Notes under the pieces: model-generated
Seen by the model: only the letters and a program-made list of their open reading frames with translations
Database searches by the model: none
Told to the model about the DNA's origin: nothing
Made by a program: the position numbers and the translations under genes
In this document: positions 1 to 9,299 of the stretch, piece after piece
Layout: the number at the start of each line of letters is the position of its first letter
Position numbering within the stretch: position 1 is the stretch's first letter
Assembly: GCF_001269885.1 (NCBI RefSeq)
Contig: NZ_LHVH01000024.1
Span: 372,001 to 436,000 of the forward strand
Length of the DNA stretch: 64,000 nucleotides
Source of the DNA: Pseudomonas kilonensis
GTDB taxonomy: Bacteria; Pseudomonadota; Gammaproteobacteria; Pseudomonadales; Pseudomonadaceae
Direction of reading: 5' to 3'

Positions 1-708
1 CAAGGCATGGCGCAGCACCACCCGCACCGGGCTCACGCCCTTGAGACGGGCCATTTCCACGTAGGGGCTGTCGAGTTGATCGATCACCGCTGCCCGGGTC
101 ATGCGCGCCATTTGCGCGACGATGACGCAGCACAGGGTCATCACCGGCAAGGCATAGGTGCGCATGAATTGCAGCGGCGAAGTGATCTCGCTGGAATAGG
201 ACAGCGCCGAAAGCCAGCCCAGGTTTACCGCGAAAATCAGCACCGCAAGGGTGGCAACCAGGAACTCCGGTACCGCCACCATCGTCAGGGTGAAGAAGCT
301 CAGGAAGCCGTCGATGCGTCCCCCTCGCCCCATCGCCGAGCCGATGCCCAGGATCAACGCCACCGGCACCGACACCAGCGCCGTGGCCGCCGCCAGCATC
401 AGGGTGTTGGGGACCCGGCCAGCCATCAACTCGCTGACCGGCGTGGCGTTGGAGATCGACACGCCCATGTCACCGCTGAGCAGGCTCATCAACCAGTGCA
501 GGTAGCGCAACACACCCGGTTGGTCCAGGCCCATCTTCACCCGCAGGGCCGCCACTTGCTCAGGCGTGGCGAACTGTCCAAGGGACTGTTGCGCCGCGTC
601 TCCCGGCAACACCGCCGTAATGGCGAACACCACCATCGATACGATCAACAGGGTCACGACCGCAGCGCCGAGGCGCCGGCCGATCAACCAAAGTGTGTTG
701 CTATTCAT
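1..708 (-). CDS. ABC transporter permease, DppB/OppB-like (partial)
   Basis: Reads from an ATG at 706-708 toward the left edge and leaves the window, so the C-terminus is missing (236 codons seen). The N-terminus is a transmembrane segment followed by the LPGD-type periplasmic motif typical of DppB/OppB permeases. The binding-protein-dependent permease region follows, with hydrophobic helices and the start of a conserved cytoplasmic loop (RAAVIDQL...YVEMARLKG), the usual ABC ATPase docking site. It starts 43 bp after the binding protein gene at 752-2395, so it is the inner-membrane channel of the same uptake system. The second permease and ATPases presumably lie beyond the edge. Confidence 0.9.
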   Translation of the reverse strand, partial: MNSNTLWLIGRRLGAAVVTLLIVSMVVFAITAVLPGDAAQQSLGQFATPEQVAALRVKMGLDQPGVLRYLHWLMSLLSGDMGVSISNATPVSELMAGRVPNTLMLAAATALVSVPVALILGIGSAMGRGGRIDGFLSFFTLTMVAVPEFLVATLAVLIFAVNLGWLSALSYSSEITSPLQFMRTYALPVMTLCCVIVAQMARMTRAAVIDQLDSPYVEMARLKGVSPVRVVLRHAL

Positions 709-751
709 CGCCCTACCCCTTGTGCCATGTCACGCCGCCAGACCACACGCA

Positions 752-2395
752 TCAAGCGTCAAGCCAGACTTGCTCGGCGAACATATAGCCCATGAAACCG
801 CCCAGCGGGTTGGTGCCATAACCTTTGACGCGTTGGTCGACGCCATCGATGTTGCTGATGAATACCGGGATGCCGATGCCGCTGTGGTTATGCACCAGGG
901 TCTGCATATCCGCGTACATCTTGCCGCGCTTGGCTTCATCGGTTTCACCGCGAGCCTGGATCAGCAACTGGTCGAACTGCGGGTTTTTCCAGCCGGATTC
1001 GTTCCACGGCGCCGTCGACTGGAAGAACTGCGAGAACAGCATGTCGGCGTTAGGACGCGGGTTGATGTTGCCGAAGCTCAGCGGGTGCTTGGCCCAGTGG
1101 TTGGACCAGTAGCCGTCGCTCGGCAGGCGGTTGACGTTGAGCTTGAGCCCGGCCTCCTTGGCCGATTGCTGCAGCAGCACGGCAACGTCGACCGAACCGG
1201 TGGCGGCTGGCGAGCACATCACCGGCATGCTGATGCTTTCCATGCCGGCCTTCTTCAGCAGGAAACGGGCCTTCTCCGGATCGTAGGTCCGTTGCGGCAG
1301 GTCGGCGTTGTAGAAACGGGCGCCGGGCGCAATCGGGTGGTCGTTGCCGACCCTGGCGAAACCCCGGAAGATCGCCGACTTGACCTGTTCGCGGTCCAGC
1401 AGCAGTTTCATCGCCTCGGTGAACTCCGGGCTCTGGCCGGGCAGCTGGTCCTGGCGAATGATCAGGTCGGTGTAGTTACCCGACGGCGAGTCCACCACGC
1501 GATGGGTGGTGCTGTCCTTGATGCGCGTGGTCGAGCGCGGGTTGACCTCATTGATGATCTGCACGTCGCCCGACAGCAACGCGTTGACCCGTGACGGCTC
1601 GTCACCGATGCCGATGAATTCGATCTCGTCCAGGTACGGCAGGCCAGGCTTCCAGTAGTTGGTATTGCGCGCACCGATGGAACGCACACCAGGCTTGAAC
1701 TCCTTGACCTTGAACGGGCCGGTGCCGATGCCCTGGTTGAAGTCGCTGGTGCCCTCGGGGACGATCAACAGGTGGGAAATGGCCAGGATCGACGGCAGCT
1801 CGGCATTCGGGCCGCTCAGGCGTATCTGCACTTCATGGGTGCCGGTGGCCTTGACCTCGGCAAACTGCTCGGCCAGCGGCAAGACCTTGGAACCGGTGAT
1901 CGGGTCTTTGTGACGCATCAGGGAAAACACCACGTCGGCGGCGGTGAGGCCCTTGCCGTTGTGGAAGGTCACTTCCTTGCGCAGGGTAATCACCCAGAGC
2001 GTGGCGTCGGTGGTGTCAATACGTTCGGCCAGTTCCAGTTGCGGCACCATGTGGCTGTCGAAACGCGTCAGGCCGTTGTAGAACATGTAGTGACGCACGT
2101 AGTCCGTGGACGATGAGCCTTTGGCCGGGTCCAGGGTATCGGCGGTGGAACTGGAGATACCGGCGACCCGGATACGCCCGCCGGGCTTGCCTTTGCCGGG
2201 GCTTGCCTGCTCATCGGCAAGCAGCTTGCCGGCGGTGCCGAACAGGCTGCCGGCACCCGCTGCGGCCACACCGGCCAGTCCGAGCATCTGCAATGCATGG
2301 CGGCGCGACATGCCGCGGTTGAGCCCTTCGAAAACACGCAGACTTTCTGTACCGGTGATCAACTGGTCTTTGATGCCGTTTTTAGTGTCACTCAT
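752..2395 (-). CDS. ABC transporter substrate-binding protein, family 5, Tat-exported
   Basis: A 547-residue periplasmic solute-binding protein of the dipeptide/oligopeptide class (SBP_bac_5). Residues 29-60 form a twin-arginine signal (SRRHALQML, R31-R32, then an Ala/Gly-rich stretch), so it should be exported folded by Tat. The body has family-5 features such as DVVFSLMRHKD, GTGPFKV and the Y-x-PEKAR segment. The ATG at 2395 is preferred over upstream in-frame starts because AAAGG lies just upstream and the extra N-terminus would overlap the FAD oxidase gene. The substrate is not evident; neighbouring FAD oxidase and HAD genes suggest an amine, a modified amino acid or a short peptide. Confidence 0.88.
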   Translation of the reverse strand: MSDTKNGIKDQLITGTESLRVFEGLNRGMSRRHALQMLGLAGVAAAGAGSLFGTAGKLLADEQASPGKGKPGGRIRVAGISSSTADTLDPAKGSSSTDYVRHYMFYNGLTRFDSHMVPQLELAERIDTTDATLWVITLRKEVTFHNGKGLTAADVVFSLMRHKDPITGSKVLPLAEQFAEVKATGTHEVQIRLSGPNAELPSILAISHLLIVPEGTSDFNQGIGTGPFKVKEFKPGVRSIGARNTNYWKPGLPYLDEIEFIGIGDEPSRVNALLSGDVQIINEVNPRSTTRIKDSTTHRVVDSPSGNYTDLIIRQDQLPGQSPEFTEAMKLLLDREQVKSAIFRGFARVGNDHPIAPGARFYNADLPQRTYDPEKARFLLKKAGMESISMPVMCSPAATGSVDVAVLLQQSAKEAGLKLNVNRLPSDGYWSNHWAKHPLSFGNINPRPNADMLFSQFFQSTAPWNESGWKNPQFDQLLIQARGETDEAKRGKMYADMQTLVHNHSGIGIPVFISNIDGVDQRVKGYGTNPLGGFMGYMFAEQVWLDA

Positions 2396-2480
2396 GTCAG
2401 TTCTACCTTTCGGAAAATGATAGGGCTCGATTACGTGCATTAACGCAACGTGGTTGAAACGCCAAACAACGCGGTGAAAC

Positions 2481-3755
2481 TCAGTGCAGGTAGTCCTGCA
2501 AGCGGTAATACGCGCCGACCAGCGGCAAAAACCAAGGCTTGCCGAAGTGCCCGGGAATGGCCGGCCAGTCCAGTTCGCGCCAAGGGTTGGCCTCGACCCT
2601 GCCGGCCATGACCTCGGCCATGACCTGCCCCATGTGCACCGACATCTGCACGCCGTGGCCGCTGTAGCCCATGGAGTGGTAAACCCCGCCATGCTGGCCG
2701 GCCCGGGGCAGGCGATCGGAGGTCATGTCCACCAGGCCGCCCCAGCAATAGTCGATCCGAGTGTTCGCCAACTGCGGGAACATCTGCACCATCGCCCCTT
2801 GCAGCACCTTGCCGCTCTTGGCGTCGGACACGCTGTCGGACATGGCGAACCGCGCACGGCCGCCAAACAGCAGGCGGTTGTCCGGGGTCAGGCGAAAGTA
2901 GTTACCGATCATGCGGCTGGTGACATAGGAACGCCGGGCCGGCAGCAAGCTGTCGATCAGCGCCTGGGGCAGGACCTCGGTGGCGATCACGAAGCTGCCC
3001 ACCGGCACGATCCGCCGCCGATACCAGCCCAAACCACCCTGCTGACAGGTACCGGTCGCCAGCAGGATCTGCGAGGCTTGCAGCGCCCCTTTGCTGGTGT
3101 TGACTCGATAGCCGCCGGCACTGGCCTTCCAGTCCTGCACCGCCACGCCCTGGAAGATCAACGCACCGTGACGGGCGGCCGCTTGCGCCAGGCCGACGCC
3201 GAAACGCCCGACATGCATCTGCACGCCATTGCGCTGCAACAGGCCGCCGTGAAACTGCGCCGAATTGACTTCCGCCCGCGTCTCCTGGGCCGAGAGCAAC
3301 TCGACCTCGGCATCGACTTCCTTGCGGATCAATTCACAGGTGCGCGCCAACCCTTCGTAGTGCATCGGCTTGGCAGCCAGCTTGAGCTTGCCGTTGCGCT
3401 TGAGGTCGCAAGCAATCTGCTCTTGCTCCACCAGCGTCACGACGCTCTGCACGGCGCTTTCATAGGCTTGGTAATACGCCCGAGCCTTGTCGGAACCGAG
3501 GCTGGCGGTGAGTGCCGCGTAATCCTGGGCCACGCCGGTACTGCAATGCCCGCCGTTGCGCCCTGACGCCTCGCCAATCACCCTGCCCGCTTCCAGCACC
3601 GCCACGCTGGCCCCCTTCAAGGCCAGGGCCCGCGCCGCCGCCAGACCGGTGAAGCCGCCACCGACGATGGCGACATCGACCTGCCCGGGCAATCCGCCGA
3701 GCTGAGCACCGGTGAACGCCGGTGCGGTGTCGAGCCAATAGGACTCACTGCCCAT
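2481..3755 (-). CDS. FAD-dependent oxidoreductase, DAO family (PuuB/OrdL-like)
   Basis: A 424-residue flavoprotein of the D-amino-acid oxidase superfamily. The Rossmann FAD motif VAIVGGGFTGLAAA lies at residues 28-40, followed by SGRNGG near residue 66, which is characteristic of gamma-glutamylputrescine oxidase-like proteins. The C-terminal YSGHGVQMSVHMGQ segment is the second FAD-binding region. Family members oxidise secondary or primary amines to imine or aldehyde products. It lies 36 bp after the HAD gene and 85 bp before the binding protein gene, so it probably oxidises the imported compound in the cytoplasm. The exact substrate cannot be read from the sequence. Confidence 0.85.
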   Translation of the reverse strand: MGSESYWLDTAPAFTGAQLGGLPGQVDVAIVGGGFTGLAAARALALKGASVAVLEAGRVIGEASGRNGGHCSTGVAQDYAALTASLGSDKARAYYQAYESAVQSVVTLVEQEQIACDLKRNGKLKLAAKPMHYEGLARTCELIRKEVDAEVELLSAQETRAEVNSAQFHGGLLQRNGVQMHVGRFGVGLAQAAARHGALIFQGVAVQDWKASAGGYRVNTSKGALQASQILLATGTCQQGGLGWYRRRIVPVGSFVIATEVLPQALIDSLLPARRSYVTSRMIGNYFRLTPDNRLLFGGRARFAMSDSVSDAKSGKVLQGAMVQMFPQLANTRIDYCWGGLVDMTSDRLPRAGQHGGVYHSMGYSGHGVQMSVHMGQVMAEVMAGRVEANPWRELDWPAIPGHFGKPWFLPLVGAYYRLQDYLH

Positions 3756-3791
3756 GTCTAACCCCTTTCGCCTTCAAGCGTGCGTCGAGAC

Positions 3792-4460
3792 TCAGAGCCC
3801 GACCAGAGCGGGCAACCCGCCGATGTCCGGGATCTGGTGGTAGCCAAAGGCTGCGTTGGCCGGGTGTTCATGACCGCGGGCGACGAAGGCTTTGTGCTTG
3901 ATCTTCATGTCGTGGGCCGACATCAGGTCGTAGCGGAAGCTCGACGACACATGCAGGACGTCTTCCGGTCCGCAGCCAAGGTTATCGAGCATGAATTCGA
4001 AGGCGGCCAGGCGCGGCTTGTAGGCCTGGGCCTGCTGGGCCGTGAAGACTTTATGGAAAGGTGCGCCGAGCTTGTCGACGTTGGACATGATCTGCTCGTC
4101 CATCGCGTTGGAAAAAATCACCAGGGGGATCTTGTCGGCGATTTTCGACAGGCCCGCCGGTACATCGGCGTGAGGGCCCCAGGTTGGCACGGCGTCGTAA
4201 TAGAGCTGGCCTTCGCCACGATATTCGACGCCCCAACGCTTGCAGACCCGCATCAGGGAGGTCTTGATGATTTCATCATAGGGCCGCCAGTCCCCCATCA
4301 CCTGGTCCAGGCGATAAGCGGAGAAATCCTTGACGAACTGGTCCATCTGCCCGGCATCGACACGGTCGGCGAACAGCTCGCGGGTCATGGTGCCCATCTG
4401 GAAATTGGTCAACGTGCCGTAGCAGTCGAAGGTGATGTACTTGGGTCGAAGAAAGCTCAT
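3792..4460 (-). CDS. HAD-superfamily hydrolase, haloacid dehalogenase type II-like
   Basis: A 222-residue HAD hydrolase. Motif I is FDCYGTL near residue 10, with the nucleophilic Asp; motif II is in IFSNAM; motif III Lys is in AYKPRL; motif IV is HVSSSFRYDLMSAHD. This set matches type II 2-haloacid dehalogenases rather than phosphatases, but many genomic members have unknown substrates. The start at 4460 places motif I at the usual distance from the N-terminus; the longer reading frame upstream adds unrelated sequence. It is the first gene of a minus-strand run HAD, FAD oxidase, binding protein, permease, so the promoter should lie in 4461-4780. Confidence 0.82.
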   Translation of the reverse strand: MSFLRPKYITFDCYGTLTNFQMGTMTRELFADRVDAGQMDQFVKDFSAYRLDQVMGDWRPYDEIIKTSLMRVCKRWGVEYRGEGQLYYDAVPTWGPHADVPAGLSKIADKIPLVIFSNAMDEQIMSNVDKLGAPFHKVFTAQQAQAYKPRLAAFEFMLDNLGCGPEDVLHVSSSFRYDLMSAHDMKIKHKAFVARGHEHPANAAFGYHQIPDIGGLPALVGL

Positions 4461-5182
4461 GAGTGCGGTCCTGGATTGTTGTTGAAGGCTCGACGAGGCG
4501 AACGATGGCGCCTTTCGTGAGGCATCGGTGCAACGCTGCATCACGTTTTCATTACAACACCATGAGACCGTGGATAAATCGTTAAAAATACCGGCCGCTT
4601 GGTACAAACCACCGTTTTGCGGGGCTCGCTCAGCAGACTTTGCGGGATGCTCCAGGCGTGGGCGTCGCGCCGTGTTTCTTTGGGTTTGCGGACAGTTATG
4701 GTGCGCTAAACGACTCTGCAAAGCGTTGTTTTCGGCAGAATCTACGCTTGGCGCAGCAGCTTCAGCATCCGCGGTGAATGGGCTGCCGTCATCGCGAGCA
4801 GGCTCGCTCCCACAGGAGGGATGGTGGTGGACACAGGTTCAAGGACCGCCGCCGATCCTTTGTGGGAGCGGGCTTGCTCGCGAAAGCGGTGGGTCTGCTT
4901 GCAGGTGTGGTGAATGGGCTGCCGTCATCGCGAGCAAGCTCGCTCCCACAGGGGGTTGGTGGTGGACACAGGTTCAAGGACCGCCGCCGATCCTTTGTGG
5001 GAGCGAGCCTGCTCGCGAAAGCGGTGGGTCTGCTTGCAGGTGTGGTGAATGGGCTGGCGTCTTCGCGAGCAGGCTCGCTCCCACAGGGGGGGTGGTGGAC
5101 ACAGGTTCGAGGAACGCCGCCGATCCACTGTGGGAGCGAGCCTGCTCGCGATGGCGGTGGTTCAGTAGGAACAGTGCCCTAT
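4461..5182. repeat. Gene-free region with three-copy REP composite
   Basis: A 722-bp gap. The part nearest the HAD gene (4461-4770) should hold the promoter of the minus-strand operon, but I could not identify a box. From about 4772 to 5163 there are three direct copies of a composite of about 135 bp, with the anchor TGAATGGGCT at 4775, 4911 and 5046. Each copy has a REP palindrome in one orientation (TCGCGAGCA-GGCTCGCTCCCACA), a linker GGTGGACACAGGTTC, then the REP in the other orientation (TGTGGGAGCG...CTCGCGA). Reading frames across it are repeat translations, not genes. Confidence 0.85.
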
Positions 5183-6067
5183 TCAGACCTTCAGTTCGGC
5201 CTCCAGGAAGCTCACCAACGCCTGCACCCGCGCGCTGCGCAGTTTGCGCGAGGGCACCAGCAGGTTGATGGGGGCGCTGTCGAATTGCCAATCGGCGAGC
5301 ACCCGTACCAGGCGGCCGTCGGTGATGGCTTTGCTGACGTCCCATTGCGAACGCAGCACCAGCCCCAGGCCCTGTTCGGCCCAGCGTCGGGCCACGCTGC
5401 CATCGTTGCTCAACAAGGCAGGCTTGATCCGCAGGGTCTTGCGCCCGTGCGCATTGCGCAGGTGCCACAGGGTGACATCTTCATCGTTTTCACGAATACA
5501 GATGCAGCGGTGCTCGGCGAGTTGCTCCGGCACTAGCGGTGTGCCGTTCTGCTCCAGGTAAGCGGGACTCGCGCACAGCCAACGGTCATTTTGCGTGAGG
5601 GGTCGGGCGACCCATTGGCTGTCGCTCAGGTGACCGATGTGAATCACCGCATCGCTGTCATGACGGTCAGGCCAGGGCGTTTCCCGTAGATCCAGATGCA
5701 GGCACAGCTGCGGATGCAACCTGGCAAAACGGGCCAGCAGCGGCGCGAGGCGTTGGCGTCCATAGCCGAACGGTGCCGCCAGCCTGAGGGTGCCAGCCAG
5801 TTGATCGTCTTGCTGCCTGAACGATTCGGGAAGCGCTTCCAGCTGTTCCAGCAACAGCGCACTCTGGCGCGAGAAACGCTCGCCGTCGGCGGTCAGGCTC
5901 AGCCGCCGGGCGTCGCGATTGGCCAAGGTCAGGCCCAGGAGTGTCTCCAGTTTGCGCAAGCGCATGGACAGCGCTGGCGGCGAGACATTGAGGGCCCTGG
6001 CAGCGGCGCTCAACGATTCGCAGCGTGCCAGCGTCACGGCCATGCGCAGGTCTTCGAGGCTGATCAT
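5183..6067 (-). CDS. LysR-family transcriptional regulator
   Basis: A 294-residue LTTR. The N-terminal winged helix-turn-helix (residues 2-60) reads SLSAAARALNVSPPALSMRLRKLE, followed by a coiled linker and a periplasmic-binding-like effector domain. It is transcribed divergently from the D-threonine-aldolase-like gene at 6163, with 95 bp between them, the classic arrangement for an LTTR controlling an adjacent catabolic operon. The effector is unknown but probably related to the amino-acid-like substrate of the 6163-10748 genes. Confidence 0.9.
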   Translation of the reverse strand: MISLEDLRMAVTLARCESLSAAARALNVSPPALSMRLRKLETLLGLTLANRDARRLSLTADGERFSRQSALLLEQLEALPESFRQQDDQLAGTLRLAAPFGYGRQRLAPLLARFARLHPQLCLHLDLRETPWPDRHDSDAVIHIGHLSDSQWVARPLTQNDRWLCASPAYLEQNGTPLVPEQLAEHRCICIRENDEDVTLWHLRNAHGRKTLRIKPALLSNDGSVARRWAEQGLGLVLRSQWDVSKAITDGRLVRVLADWQFDSAPINLLVPSRKLRSARVQALVSFLEAELKV

Positions 6068-6070
6068 TCA

Positions 6071-6104
6071 GTTCAACTTAATGATTGATGACAGCGCATT
6101 GAAC
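6071..6104. promoter_or_regulatory. Candidate LysR binding region
   Basis: The short divergent region between the LysR gene and the aldolase gene contains GTTCAA (6071-6076) and its reverse complement TTGAAC (6099-6104). Between them a TCAA-N8-TTGA inverted pair fits the loose T-N11-A LTTR box. The call rests on position and symmetry only. Confidence 0.35.
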
Positions 6105-6162
6105 CACGGCTTTACGATGACTGAGTAGAGTCGAGCCTGTCTTTTACCCGCGAGCCTCGTTC

Positions 6163-7299
6163 ATGCCAGTCTCAATTGCTTCCCTCGATACCCCGGTCGC
6201 GCTCATCGACGTGCCGCGAATGCAGCGCAATATCCAACGCATGCAACACCGCATGGACGCCTTGGGCGTGCGTTTGCGCCCGCACATCAAGACCAGCAAA
6301 TGCCTGCCGGTGGTTCAGGCGCAGCTTGCAGCAGGCGCCAGCGCCATCACCGTGTCGACCCTCAAGGAAGCCGAGCATTGCTTCGCCGCCGGCATCCACG
6401 ACATCTTTTATGCCGTGTCCATGGCGCCCGGCAAACTGGCCCAGGCCCTGACGCTGCGGCGTAAGGGCTGCCGCTTGAGCATCTTGACCGACAGCCTGGC
6501 GGCGACGCAGGCCATCGTCGATTTCGGCAGGCAGCACGACGAACGTTTCGAGGTCTGGATCGAGATCGATTGCGATGGCCATCGGTCCGGCGTGCGCGTT
6601 GAAGACGATGCACTTGTCGACATCGCCCGGCAACTCAGCGAAGGCGGCATGCAGTTGTGCGGCGTCATGACCCACGCCGGGTCCAGCTACGAGCTCGACA
6701 CCCCCCAAGCGCTGCAAGCCTTGGCCGAACAAGAACGCCACCTCTGCGTCAGCGCCGCCCAACGCATCCGTGCAGCCGGGCTGGCCTGCCCCGAGGTCAG
6801 CATCGGCTCCACACCCACGGCACTTTCGGCGCAAAGCCTGGAAGGCGTCACTGAAGTGCGCGCCGGCGTCTATGTGTTCTTCGACCTGGTGATGCACAAC
6901 ATCGGTGTTTGCCAGGCGGACGAGCTGGCCTTGAGCGTGCTAACCACGGTCATCGGTCACCAGCCGGACAAAGGCTGGATCATCACCGATGCCGGCTGGA
7001 TGGCCATGAGTCGTGATCGAGGTACGCAGCGCCAGCAAACGGATTTCGGCTATGGGCAGGTGTGCAGCGAAGCCGGTGACTGGATCGAGGGCGCGCTGCT
7101 CACCAGCGCCAACCAGGAACACGGCATCGTCACCCTTTCCAGCCCCGGGGACATCGATATCACCGAGCGGTTTCCCATCGGCAGTCGCCTGCGCATCCTG
7201 CCCAACCACGCCTGCGCCACCGGTGCGCAATTCCCTGATTACCACGCCTGCGATGCCTCGGGCGCGGTGCACACCTGGAGTCGTCTGCATGGCTGGTGA
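6163..7299 (+). CDS. D-threonine aldolase-like PLP enzyme (alanine racemase fold, DSD1 family)
   Basis: A 378-residue fold-type III PLP enzyme. The PLP lysine is expected in RPHIKTSK (K43), at the start of the alanine-racemase-like TIM barrel. The C-terminal beta domain has the metal-binding HxC motif in LPNHACATG (H349, C351), typical of D-threonine aldolase/D-serine dehydratase-like proteins, which need a divalent cation. Family members cleave or dehydrate D-beta-hydroxy amino acids. Its end overlaps the next gene (RidA) by 11 bp, indicating translational coupling; a RidA partner suits an enzyme releasing enamine/imine intermediates, which favours a dehydratase- or deaminase-type reaction. 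The exact substrate is open. Confidence 0.85.
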   Translation: MPVSIASLDTPVALIDVPRMQRNIQRMQHRMDALGVRLRPHIKTSKCLPVVQAQLAAGASAITVSTLKEAEHCFAAGIHDIFYAVSMAPGKLAQALTLRRKGCRLSILTDSLAATQAIVDFGRQHDERFEVWIEIDCDGHRSGVRVEDDALVDIARQLSEGGMQLCGVMTHAGSSYELDTPQALQALAEQERHLCVSAAQRIRAAGLACPEVSIGSTPTALSAQSLEGVTEVRAGVYVFFDLVMHNIGVCQADELALSVLTTVIGHQPDKGWIITDAGWMAMSRDRGTQRQQTDFGYGQVCSEAGDWIEGALLTSANQEHGIVTLSSPGDIDITERFPIGSRLRILPNHACATGAQFPDYHACDASGAVHTWSRLHGW

Positions 7300-7693
7300 A
7301 ATCGAGTTGATTCACACAACCCAGGCGGCCGCTGCGGGCGGACATTACGCTCAAGCGGTTTTGCACCAGGGCGTCTTGTACGTGTCCGGACAACTGCCAG
7401 TGCGCGCCGATGGCAGCCACAGCGTCGACCAACCGTTCGAAGTGCAAGCCATCATCGCCCTGGACAACCTGATGGCGATTCTCGGCGCGGCAGGTTGCAG
7501 CCCCAGCGACCTGCTGAAAGTGACGGTCTATGTCGCCGGCATCGAACACTGGCCGGCTTTCGACCGGATCTACGCCCGCTATCTCGGCGAACACCGGCCT
7601 GCGCGCGCGGTGGTGCCCGTCCCGGCCTTGCACCATGGGTACCTGATCGAAATCGAAGCGCTGGCCCGTGCGCGCCCCTTCCCAACGGCATGA
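7289..7693 (+). CDS. RidA family protein (YjgF/UK114)
   Basis: A 134-residue RidA-type protein with the fold-defining segments VLYVSGQLPV, NLMAILGAAGCSPSDLLKVTVYV and a C-terminal EIEALA. The arginine that binds the substrate carboxylate in imine deaminases is present (PARAVV). The start ATG at 7289 lies inside the end of the aldolase gene. RidA proteins hydrolyse reactive 2-aminoacrylate and other imines, which fits its position between a PLP enzyme and an FAD oxidase. It is one of three RidA paralogues in this window (others at 13682 and 24288). Confidence 0.92.
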   Translation: MAGEIELIHTTQAAAAGGHYAQAVLHQGVLYVSGQLPVRADGSHSVDQPFEVQAIIALDNLMAILGAAGCSPSDLLKVTVYVAGIEHWPAFDRIYARYLGEHRPARAVVPVPALHHGYLIEIEALARARPFPTA

Positions 7694-7701
7694 GATGAAC
7701 C

Positions 7702-7832
7702 TGTGGCGAGGGGATTTATCCCCGCGGGGCTGCGCAGCAGCCTTAAAACAGTGAACTCAATCTTCCTGGCACGCCGAGTCGCCTGGCTTGGGGCTGCTGC
7801 GCAGCCCAGCGGGGATAAATCCCCTCGCCACA
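7702..7832. repeat. Long inverted repeat, GTGGCGAGGGGATTTATCCCC class
   Basis: Two arms of about 45 bp (CCTGTGGCGAGGGGATTTAT... and its reverse complement ending CCTCGCCACAGG) flank about 45 bp of unique sequence; each arm contains the smaller inverted GGGCTGC/GCAGCCC element. The same repeat class recurs at 24699, 33858 and 47788. Just after it, 7834-7860 is a short GGGGTT-type tandem run. It sits inside the + strand catabolic operon. Confidence 0.88.
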
Positions 7833-7913
7833 GGGGGGCTGGGGTTGGGGTTGGGGTTTGGTCAGGTCTTGTATTGCTATTGAATCGCTGTCGAGGATTT
7901 TCGAGGGAACATC

Positions 7914-9095
7914 ATGAAGGCACAAAAAAGCGACGTCTTGATTATCGGCGGCGGCATCATGGGGTCGGCGTCGGCGTTTTTCCTGCGCCAGCGTGGGCAC
8001 TCGGTGACCCTGTTGGAACGCGACCTGATCGGCCAATACGCCAGTGGGGTGAATTTCGGCAACGTGCGCCGCCAAGGGCGATTCCTCGGTCAACTGGAAC
8101 TGTCGAATCGCTCGTACGGGTTGTGGAAACGGCTCCCCGAGTTGATTGGCGATGACCTGGAATTCATCCCCAGCGGCCATATGCGCGTCTGTTATCGCGA
8201 GGACGAAATCGCCGAGCTTGAAGCCTACGCCGCCGCCCCCGAAGCCCGTGAGCTGGACTTGCAGATCATCACCGGCAAGGCGTTGCACGCGCGCTTCCCG
8301 TTCCTCGGCGCGCAGGTCAAGGGCGGCTCGTACGCCCCTCACGACGGCCACGCCAACCCGCGCCTGGCAGCCCCGGCATTTGCCCGCGCGGCGACACGGG
8401 CCGGGGCCAGCATCCGCGAGCGAACAGAGGTCGCCGCGGTACAAAAGGTGAATGACCAATTCCACGTGACCACCACCGACGGCCAGCTATTCATCGCTGA
8501 GCAACTGCTGATCACGGCGGGCGCCTGGGGGGCGAAGCTGGCCGAACAATTCGACGAAGCGGTGCCGTTGGAAGCCAATGGCCCACAGATGTCGGTCACC
8601 GAACCGGTGCCCTATGCCTTGCCGACCGTGATCGGCGTGTTCACCAAGATAAAGGAAGAGGTGATTTATTTCCGGCAGATCCCCCGAGGCAACCTCATCA
8701 TCGGCGGCGGCAACCGCTGCAAACCGGACATGATCAACCGTCGCGCCTACTTCAAGCCCGAGAGCCTGCTCAACCAGATGCAGCAGATGAGCCGCCTGCT
8801 GCCCGGGGTGGCGAATCTCAACATTATCCGGGTGTGGAGCGGCATCGAAAGCTATACGCCAGACTCGCTGCCGATCATGGGGCCAAGCGGCAAGGTCAAG
8901 GGATTGTTCTATGCCTTTGGGTTCTGCGGGCATGGCTTCCAGCTCGGCCCGGGCGTCGGCGACGTCATGGCCGAGCTGATCAGCACCGGCAGCACCCGCA
9001 CCCTGATCAGCCCTTTTGATATTCGCAGGTTTACCGAACCGACCGCCCTGACAATGCCTCAGATGAGCACGCCTGGCACCGGCAGACTCATATGA
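7914..9095 (+). CDS. FAD-dependent oxidoreductase, DAO family
   Basis: A 393-residue flavoprotein. The FAD motif LIIGGGIMGSASAFFL is at residues 9-23, and the C-terminal FGFCGHGFQLGPGVGD segment is the second FAD contact seen in sarcosine oxidase beta/D-hydroxyproline dehydrogenase-like proteins. It likely oxidises an amino acid or secondary amine to an imine. It follows RidA after a repeat of about 130 bp and precedes aldehyde dehydrogenase, suggesting a sequence of oxidative deamination, imine hydrolysis and aldehyde oxidation. It is different from the FAD oxidase at 2481. Confidence 0.85.
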   Translation: MKAQKSDVLIIGGGIMGSASAFFLRQRGHSVTLLERDLIGQYASGVNFGNVRRQGRFLGQLELSNRSYGLWKRLPELIGDDLEFIPSGHMRVCYREDEIAELEAYAAAPEARELDLQIITGKALHARFPFLGAQVKGGSYAPHDGHANPRLAAPAFARAATRAGASIRERTEVAAVQKVNDQFHVTTTDGQLFIAEQLLITAGAWGAKLAEQFDEAVPLEANGPQMSVTEPVPYALPTVIGVFTKIKEEVIYFRQIPRGNLIIGGGNRCKPDMINRRAYFKPESLLNQMQQMSRLLPGVANLNIIRVWSGIESYTPDSLPIMGPSGKVKGLFYAFGFCGHGFQLGPGVGDVMAELISTGSTRTLISPFDIRRFTEPTALTMPQMSTPGTGRLI

Positions 9096-9299
9096 CACAA
9101 GCGACTGGACGCCCTTTTTGCCTCGGACGGATGCTGCCACTTTTTTTGCCAAGTTAACCCCGCAGATACAGCAGATTCTTCTTTGCCAGGCTTGAGAACG
9201 GCATATCCCATCCCGGCCGCTTTGTTAGTTTATCGAGAAGAAAACGGCCTCAGGATCTGTCGCCGGCAGTGCTATCACCGCTCTATGGGAGCCCGTTGG

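Noticed and set aside
4528..5536. Plus-strand frames of about 250 codons
   Set aside because: They cross the REP composite and run into the LysR gene on the other strand; the translation shows the repeat (SHREQARSH-like) pattern.
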